Assembly (NCBI RefSeq): GCF_003284725.1
Contig: NZ_PGTO01000001.1
Span: 434,001-498,000, forward strand
From: Paramagnetospirillum kuznetsovii
GTDB lineage: Bacteria; Pseudomonadota; Alphaproteobacteria; Rhodospirillales; Magnetospirillaceae
Length of the DNA stretch: 64,000 nt
Direction: 5' to 3'
Shown here piece by piece: positions 58,458-64,000 of the stretch (positions are counted from its first letter, which is position 1; every line of letters starts with the position of its first letter). Below the pieces are notes generated by a model. It worked only from the letters and a program-made list of their open reading frames with translations, searched no databases and was not told the DNA's origin. Position numbers and translations under genes: made by a program.

Positions 58458-59336
58458 ATGGCCGTTCTCGTTAACAAGGAAACGAAGGTTATCTGCCAGG
58501 GCTTTACTGGCGCCCAGGGCACCTTCCACTCCGAACAGGCGATCGCCTACGGCACCAAGATGGTGGGCGGCGTCACCCCCGGTAAGGGCGGCACCACCCA
58601 TCTCGACCTGCCGGTGTTCAACACCGTCGCCGAGGCCAAGGCCAAGACCGGCTGCAATGCCAGCGTGATCTATGTCCCGCCGCCCTTCGCCGCCGACGCC
58701 ATCTTGGAAGCCATCGACGCCGAGATCGAACTGGCCGTCTGCATCACCGAAGGTATTCCGGTGGCCGACATGCTGGCGGTCAAGCGCGCCTTGGCCGGCT
58801 CCAAGACCCGCCTGATCGGGCCGAATTGCCCCGGCGTCATCACGCCCGGCGAGTGCAAGATCGGCATCATGCCCGGTCACATCCACATGCGTGGCAAGAT
58901 CGGCATCGTGTCCCGTTCGGGCACCCTGACCTATGAGGCGGTCGCTCAGACCACCGCGACCGGTCTGGGCCAGACCACCTGCATCGGCATCGGCGGCGAT
59001 CCCATCAACGGCACCAACTTCGTCGACTCGTTGGAGCTGTTCCTGGCCGACCCCGAGACCCAGGCGATCATTATGATCGGCGAAATCGGCGGCGACGCCG
59101 AGGTCCAGGGCGCCGAGCTGCTGAAGCGCTCCAAGGTGAAGAAGCCGACCGTCGGCTTCATCGCCGGGCGGACCGCTCCTCCCGGCCGTCGCATGGGTCA
59201 TGCCGGCGCCGTGATCTCGGGCGGCAACGACACGGCCGATTTCAAGGTCGAGGCTCTGCTGTCGGCCGGTATCGCCGTCGCCGATTCGCCTGCTTCGCTG
59301 GGATCGACCATGGTGAAGCTGCTCAGCGGCAAATAA
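58458..59336 (+). CDS. sucD: Succinyl-CoA synthetase alpha subunit
   Basis: The 292-residue subunit that binds CoA and carries the phosphohistidine. [20 protein letters not shown] is the CoA fold, [20 protein letters not shown] follows, and the phosphorylated His lies in [21 protein letters not shown] hairpin follows (59346-59378). Confidence 0.98.
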   Translation: MAVLVNKETKVICQGFTGAQGTFHSEQAIAYGTKMVGGVTPGKGGTTHLDLPVFNTVAEAKAKTGCNASVIYVPPPFAADAILEAIDAEIELAVCITEGIPVADMLAVKRALAGSKTRLIGPNCPGVITPGECKIGIMPGHIHMRGKIGIVSRSGTLTYEAVAQTTATGLGQTTCIGIGGDPINGTNFVDSLELFLADPETQAIIMIGEIGGDAEVQGAELLKRSKVKKPTVGFIAGRTAPPGRRMGHAGAVISGGNDTADFKVEALLSAGIAVADSPASLGSTMVKLLSGK

Positions 59337-59345
59337 GAAGAAAAG

Positions 59346-59378
59346 TCGGTCCGACGCACCGCCGGGGCGTCGGACCGA
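59346..59378 (+). terminator. Hairpin between sucD and sucA
   Basis: TCGGTCCGACG (59346-59356) and CGTCGGACCGA (59368-59378) form a perfect 11-bp stem with an 11-nt loop. No T-run follows, so it may be a partial terminator or an mRNA stability element that sets sucCD apart from sucAB. The gap to 59501 probably contains the sucA promoter. Confidence 0.55.
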
Positions 59379-59501
59379 TCCCCTTCCAGGGGGGGACGCC
59401 AGGAAATCAGGGTTTTGCGCCGTCGGCAAGTCGCGGCGCCCGGCGGCGCCGCTCCGGCCCGAATAGAAAGGGACGCGGGCTAGAACTCGCGTCGACCGAC
59501 A

Positions 59502-62453
59502 ATGACACAGCAGTTCGAAGAGCCGTCATTCCTGTCCGGCGGCAACGCCGTCTTCATCGCGGAGCTTTATGCCCGCTATCTCGATGACCCCGCCTCGGTC
59601 GATCCGTCCTGGGTCGCGTTCTTTCAGGATCTGAAGGACGACGGCGGCGCCGTCGCCCAGGACTTCAAGGGCACCGAAGGCGCCCGGCGCGATCTCAAGA
59701 TCATCGGCGCCGTCGATCCCGAGGCCGCCGCCGCCGCCGCCGCTGCCGCCAAGAAGGGCGGCAAGCCCGGCGCCGCCGCCGGCCCGACTCCGGCCGAGAT
59801 CAGGCAGGCGCAGCTGGATTCCATCCGCGCCCTGATGCTGATCCGCTCCTACCGCGTGCGCGGCCATCTTCAGGCCACTCTCGACCCGCTGGGTCTGTCC
59901 AAGATCGAGCCGCATCCCGAGCTGGACTACCGCACCTATGGCTTCACAGATGCCGATCTCGACCGCGAGATCTTCATCGACTATGTCCTGGGGCTGGAAA
60001 CCGCCAAGCTGCGCGACATCATCCGCATCGTTCAGGAGACCTATTGCGGCTCCATCGGCGTGGAATTCATGCACATCCAGTATCCCGACCAGAAGGCCTG
60101 GATCCAAAAGCGCATCGAATCCATCCACAACCGCACTGACTTCACCCCCCGGGGTAAGCAGGCCATCCTGGAACGCCTGACCGAGGCCGAGGGCTTCGAG
60201 CGCTTCCTGCAACTGAAATACACCGGCACCAAGCGGTTCGGCCTGGAAGGCGGCGAGACCGTGGTTCCCGCGCTGGAACAGATCCTGAAGCGCGGCAGCC
60301 AACTGGGCATGGAGGAAGTGGTCCTGGGCATGGCCCATCGCGGGCGACTCAACATCCTGGCCAATTTCATGAAGAAGCCCTATCAGGCCATCTTCTCGGA
60401 ATTTCAGGGCAACGCCGCCAATCCGGAAGACGTCCAGGGTTCGGGCGACGTGAAGTACCATCTGGGCACCTCCGCCGACCGCGACTTCGACGGCAAGATC
60501 GTCCATCTGTCGCTGATGCCCAACCCGTCCCATCTGGAAGTGGTCGGCCCGGTGGTGGTCGGCAAGGTCCGCGCCAAGCAGACCCAGAAGCATGACGAGG
60601 ACCGCTCCAAGGTCATGGGCATCATCTTGCACGGCGATGCCGCCTTCGCAGGCCAAGGCGTGGTTCCCGAGACGCTACTGCTGTCGCAGTTGAAGGGCTA
60701 TGCCACCGGCGGCACCATGCATATCATCATCAACAACCAGATCGGCTTCACCACCGCGCCGCAGTATTCGCGCTCGGGGCCGTATTCCTCGGACGTGGCC
60801 AAGGGTCATCAGGCTCCGGTGTTCCACGTCAACGCCGACGATCCGGAAGCCGTGGTCCATATCGCGCGCATCGCCACCGAATTCCGCCAGGAGTTCAAGA
60901 GCGACGTGGTGATCGACATGGTCTGCTACCGTCGCCACGGCCACAACGAATCCGACGAACCGGCCTTCACCCAGCCGCTGATGTATCGCAAGATCGCCAG
61001 CCATCCGACCACGCGGGCCATCTATGCCGAGAAGCTGGTGGCCGAGGGCACGCTGACCCGCGAGCAGGCCGACGCCATCTTCGCCGACTTCCAGTCCCAG
61101 CTCGAGGCCGAGTATCAGGCGGCCAAGAGCTTCAAGGTCAACAAGGCCGACTGGCTGGAAGGCAAGTGGCAGGGCTTGGTGCAGTTGGCGGGCGAAGAGG
61201 AGTTCCGCGAGGACAAGACCGGCGTTTCCGCCAAGGTGCTTAAGGAAGTGGGCTACGCCCTGGCCAAGACTCCGGCCGATTTCAACGTCAACAAGAAGGT
61301 CCAGCGCCAGTTGCTGGCCAAGAAGGAGATGGTGGATTCGGGGGAAGGCATCGATTGGGCCACCGCCGAGGCGCTGGCTTTCGGCACCTTGCTGGTGGAA
61401 GGCAACTATGTCCGCCTGTCCGGCCAGGATTGCGGCCGCGGCACCTTCTCGCAGCGCCATTGCCGCCTGACCGACCAGGAAAACGAAAGCCGCATCGAGC
61501 CGCTGAACCACATCCGTGATCAGCAGGCCCATTTCGAGGTGATCGACAGCCCGCTGTCGGAAGAGGCGGTGCTCGGCTTCGAATACGGCTATTCCCAGGC
61601 CGAGCCCAACGCCCTGGTGATCTGGGAAGGCCAGTTCGGCGATTTCGCCAACGGCGCCCAGGTGATCATCGACCAGTTCATCAACTCGGGCGAGTCCAAG
61701 TGGCTGCGCATGTCGGGTCTGGTGATGCTGCTGCCCCACGGCTATGAAGGCCAGGGGCCGGAACACTCCTCGGCGCGATGGGAACGCTATCTGCAGCTGT
61801 GCGGCGAGGACAACTGGCTGGTCTGCAACATCTCGACCCCGGCCAATTATTACCATGCGCTCCGCCGTCAGCTGCGCCGCAACTACCGCAAGCCGCTGAT
61901 CATCATGAGCCCGAAGTCGCTGCTGCGTCACAAGCTCTGCGTCTCCAAGCTGGACCAGTTCACCACCGGCACCCGTTTCATGCGCGTTCTGGCGGAAACC
62001 GAACGGCTGGTGGCCGATGCCAAGGTCCGCCGCGTCCTGCTGTGCTCGGGCAAGGTCTATTACGACCTGCTGGAAGAGCGCACCAAGCGGGGCATCAAGG
62101 ACGTGGCCATCATCCGGGTGGAACAGCTCTATCCCTGGCCCAAGGATGCGGTGAAGGCCCAGATGGCCCGCTATCCCAATGCCGAGGTGCTGTGGGTTCA
62201 GGAGGAACCGGCCAATATGGGGGCCTGGACCTTCGTGGATCGCCGCATCGAATTCATCTGCGAGGAGCTGGAGATCAAGGCCAAGCGGGCTGCCTATTGT
62301 GGCCGCCGCGCCGCCGCGTCGCCCGCCACCGGACTTTACAAGACCCACGTCGCCGAGCAGGAATGGATCGTCGATATGTCGCTGGCAGGAAACGTGTTGG
62401 ATCTGCCGCAGCCGTTCCGCCGCGCCACCAAGCTTTCCAGCCTGCACGCCTAA
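59502..62453 (+). CDS. sucA: 2-Oxoglutarate dehydrogenase E1 component
   Basis: Thiamine-diphosphate enzyme that decarboxylates 2-oxoglutarate. The 983-residue protein begins with the E2-binding motif (SFLSGGNAVFIAELYARYLDDPASVDPSWVAFF, typical N-terminus). An Ala/Lys-rich linker follows (about 80-95). The ThDP domain has VVLGMAHRGRLNILAN and DVKYHLGTS. The transketolase-like C-terminal half includes GQDCGRGTFSQRHC and EEPANMGAWTFVDRR. Length is as expected. It is followed by sucB after 27 bases. Confidence 0.98.
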   Translation: MTQQFEEPSFLSGGNAVFIAELYARYLDDPASVDPSWVAFFQDLKDDGGAVAQDFKGTEGARRDLKIIGAVDPEAAAAAAAAAKKGGKPGAAAGPTPAEIRQAQLDSIRALMLIRSYRVRGHLQATLDPLGLSKIEPHPELDYRTYGFTDADLDREIFIDYVLGLETAKLRDIIRIVQETYCGSIGVEFMHIQYPDQKAWIQKRIESIHNRTDFTPRGKQAILERLTEAEGFERFLQLKYTGTKRFGLEGGETVVPALEQILKRGSQLGMEEVVLGMAHRGRLNILANFMKKPYQAIFSEFQGNAANPEDVQGSGDVKYHLGTSADRDFDGKIVHLSLMPNPSHLEVVGPVVVGKVRAKQTQKHDEDRSKVMGIILHGDAAFAGQGVVPETLLLSQLKGYATGGTMHIIINNQIGFTTAPQYSRSGPYSSDVAKGHQAPVFHVNADDPEAVVHIARIATEFRQEFKSDVVIDMVCYRRHGHNESDEPAFTQPLMYRKIASHPTTRAIYAEKLVAEGTLTREQADAIFADFQSQLEAEYQAAKSFKVNKADWLEGKWQGLVQLAGEEEFREDKTGVSAKVLKEVGYALAKTPADFNVNKKVQRQLLAKKEMVDSGEGIDWATAEALAFGTLLVEGNYVRLSGQDCGRGTFSQRHCRLTDQENESRIEPLNHIRDQQAHFEVIDSPLSEEAVLGFEYGYSQAEPNALVIWEGQFGDFANGAQVIIDQFINSGESKWLRMSGLVMLLPHGYEGQGPEHSSARWERYLQLCGEDNWLVCNISTPANYYHALRRQLRRNYRKPLIIMSPKSLLRHKLCVSKLDQFTTGTRFMRVLAETERLVADAKVRRVLLCSGKVYYDLLEERTKRGIKDVAIIRVEQLYPWPKDAVKAQMARYPNAEVLWVQEEPANMGAWTFVDRRIEFICEELEIKAKRAAYCGRRAAASPATGLYKTHVAEQEWIVDMSLAGNVLDLPQPFRRATKLSSLHA

Positions 62454-62480
62454 GGCCCAGAATCGAAGGGAACCGTCACT

Positions 62481-63683
62481 ATGTCTACCGAAGTCAAGGT
62501 GCCCACCCTGGGCGAATCCGTGTCCGAAGCGACCATCGCCAAGTGGTTCAAGAATGTGGGCGACGCCGTCCGCGCCGACGAGCCGCTGGTGGAGCTGGAA
62601 ACCGATAAGGTCACCGTCGAGGTCAACGCGCCGTCCGCCGGTACGCTGTCCGAGATCGTCGCCGCCGTCGGCGCCACCGTCGAGGTCGGCGCCGTGCTGT
62701 GCCTGATCGGCGCCGCCGGTGCCGCCGCCGCCAAGCCCGCCGCCACCGCCGCTCCGGCTCCGGCCCCGGCTCCGGCCAAGGCTGCTCCGGCCGCCGCCGC
62801 CGCGCCCGCCGTCATGCCCTCGGCCAAGAAGATCGCCGCCGATACCGGCGTTGATACCGCTGCCATCGCTGGCACCGGCAAGGATGGCCGCGTGACCAAG
62901 GGCGACGTGCTCGCCGCCGGGTCCGCTCCCGCTGCCGCCGCGCCCAAGCCCGCCGCCCCCTCGGGTCCGCGCGCCAAGGCCGATCTGGAAGAGCGGGTCA
63001 AGATGACCCGCCTGCGCAAGACCATCGCCGGGCGTCTGAAGGAAGCCCAGAACACCGCCGCCATGCTGACCACCTTCAACGAGGTGGACATGACCGCGCT
63101 GTTCGATCTGCGCAACCAGTACAAGGACCAGTTCGAGAAGCGCCACGGCACCAAGCTGGGCTTCATGTCCTTCTTCGTGAAGGCCTCGGTCGCCGCGCTC
63201 AAGGATTGGCCGGCCGTCAATGCCGAGATCGACGGCGAAGACCTCGTCTACAAGAAGTACTACGACATCGGCGTCGCCGTGGGCACCCCCCAAGGCCTCG
63301 TCGTGCCGGTGCTGCGCGGCGCCGACGCCCTGTCCTTCGCGGGCGTCGAGCAGGGCATCGCCAATCTGGGCAAGAAGGCCCGCGACGGCAAGCTGTCCAT
63401 GGAAGACCTGATGGGCGGCACCTTCACCATCTCCAATGGCGGCGTCTACGGCTCGCTGATGAGCACCCCCATCCTCAACACGCCGCAATCCGGTATCCTG
63501 GGGATGCACAAGGTGCAGCAGCGCCCCATGGTCATGCCCGACGGCTCCATCAAGGCGCGTCCCATGATGTATCTGGCGCTGTCCTACGACCACCGCATCA
63601 TCGACGGTCGCGAGGCGGTCTCGTTCCTGGTGCGCGTCAAGGAATGCATCGAGGATCCGCAGCGCATCCTGCTCGAGATGTAG
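62481..63683 (+). CDS. sucB: Dihydrolipoyl succinyltransferase (E2)
   Basis: The core of the 2-oxoglutarate dehydrogenase complex. The 400-residue protein has an N-terminal lipoyl domain with the modified Lys in [12 protein letters not shown] long Ala/Pro linker and a peripheral-subunit-binding domain follow ([24 protein letters not shown]). The catalytic domain ends with [19 protein letters not shown], containing the active-site His and Asp. An inverted repeat element separates it from lpd. Confidence 0.98.
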   Translation: MSTEVKVPTLGESVSEATIAKWFKNVGDAVRADEPLVELETDKVTVEVNAPSAGTLSEIVAAVGATVEVGAVLCLIGAAGAAAAKPAATAAPAPAPAPAKAAPAAAAAPAVMPSAKKIAADTGVDTAAIAGTGKDGRVTKGDVLAAGSAPAAAAPKPAAPSGPRAKADLEERVKMTRLRKTIAGRLKEAQNTAAMLTTFNEVDMTALFDLRNQYKDQFEKRHGTKLGFMSFFVKASVAALKDWPAVNAEIDGEDLVYKKYYDIGVAVGTPQGLVVPVLRGADALSFAGVEQGIANLGKKARDGKLSMEDLMGGTFTISNGGVYGSLMSTPILNTPQSGILGMHKVQQRPMVMPDGSIKARPMMYLALSYDHRIIDGREAVSFLVRVKECIEDPQRILLEM

Positions 63684-63691
63684 GGTCATTT

Positions 63692-63782
63692 AACCACGAA
63701 GGCACGAAGACACGAAGGTTAAGAGAAGAAGAGTAGATTCTTTTCCCTTCGTGTTCCTTCGTGCCTTCGCGTCTTCGTGGTG
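63692..63782. repeat. Inverted 'CCACGAAGGCACGAAG' repeat element between sucB and lpd
   Basis: ACCACGAAGGCACGAAGACA (from 63693) is answered by CCTTCGTGCCTTCGCGTCTT and CGTGGT (to 63781), giving about 27-bp imperfect arms around an AG-rich loop. The AAGGCACGAAG unit is a short direct repeat within each arm. This kind of element is scattered in many bacterial genomes. One arm-like copy is at 44287-44315. It would fold into a strong hairpin in the mRNA and may reduce readthrough into lpd. Confidence 0.75.
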
Positions 63783-63797
63783 AAATTTTCTTCCTAG

Positions 63798-64000
<203 letters not shown>

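Noticed and set aside
60675-63689. 1004-codon minus-strand frame opposite sucA and sucB
   Set aside because: It covers two certain genes in antisense and its product is low-complexity Gly/His/Asp-rich, a codon-mirror artefact.

Overview
The window comes from a GC-rich alphaproteobacterial chromosome. I infer Rhodospirillales, probably a Magnetospirillum- or Phaeospirillum-like bacterium. The grounds are the order mutM, enoyl-CoA hydratase, rpsT, dnaA, dnaN, recF, gyrB, an ethylmalonyl-CoA pathway gene set, a separate sdhCDAB operon, the run mdh-sucCD-sucAB-lpd, and frequent GANTC sites (the CcrM methylation site of alphaproteobacteria) before dnaA. No rRNA or tRNA gene and no CRISPR array was seen.

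Layout. 1-2478: end of yidC, engB, argB, an XRE regulator. 2527-5564: HPP membrane protein, mutM, a small exported protein, enoyl-CoA hydratase, rpsT. 5565-12881: replication genes dnaA, dnaN, recF and gyrB, with a type II toxin-antitoxin pair between dnaA and dnaN. 13328-16878: a bacteriophytochrome kinase overlapped by its heme oxygenase. 17084-18257: a complete IS630-type insertion sequence. 18498-24107: a compact exported cysteine-rich cluster (thioredoxin, CcdA, an NPCAAK-repeat peptide, two small Cys proteins, an HD-GYP phosphodiesterase, a pentaheme cytochrome and a 47-residue microprotein). 24104-29662: DUF1223 protein, a LysR regulator divergent from two redox genes, an ECF sigma/NrsF pair, a LysR remnant, MarR and DUF1398 genes.

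29831-36525: ethylmalonyl-CoA mutase divergent from crotonyl-CoA carboxylase/reductase, then an archaeal-type ATPase-nuclease inserted before methylsuccinyl-CoA dehydrogenase. 36536-44113: small hypotheticals, then an overlapping envelope run gpmI-envC-ctpA-polysaccharide deacetylase-rppH. 44114-44448: a gap made of several dispersed repeat families. 44449-47334: pdxY, a malyl-CoA lyase family gene and mesaconyl-CoA hydratase. Four core ethylmalonyl-CoA genes (ccr, ecm, mcd, mch) and a likely mcl therefore lie within about 18 kb. 47491-53704: sdhCDAB, a lipoprotein, a DHH phosphoesterase and zapE. 54008-55987: one AT-rich, clearly foreign P-loop NTPase gene. 56273-64000: mdh, sucC, sucD, sucA, sucB and the start of lpd.

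Together the metabolic genes give acetyl-CoA assimilation (ethylmalonyl-CoA pathway) feeding succinyl-CoA and malate/glyoxylate into the TCA genes of the same window. The best candidates for undescribed biology are the AT-rich NTPase at 54008-55987, the exported Cys/heme cluster at 18498-24107, and the nuclease-ATPase inserted in the ethylmalonyl-CoA locus.
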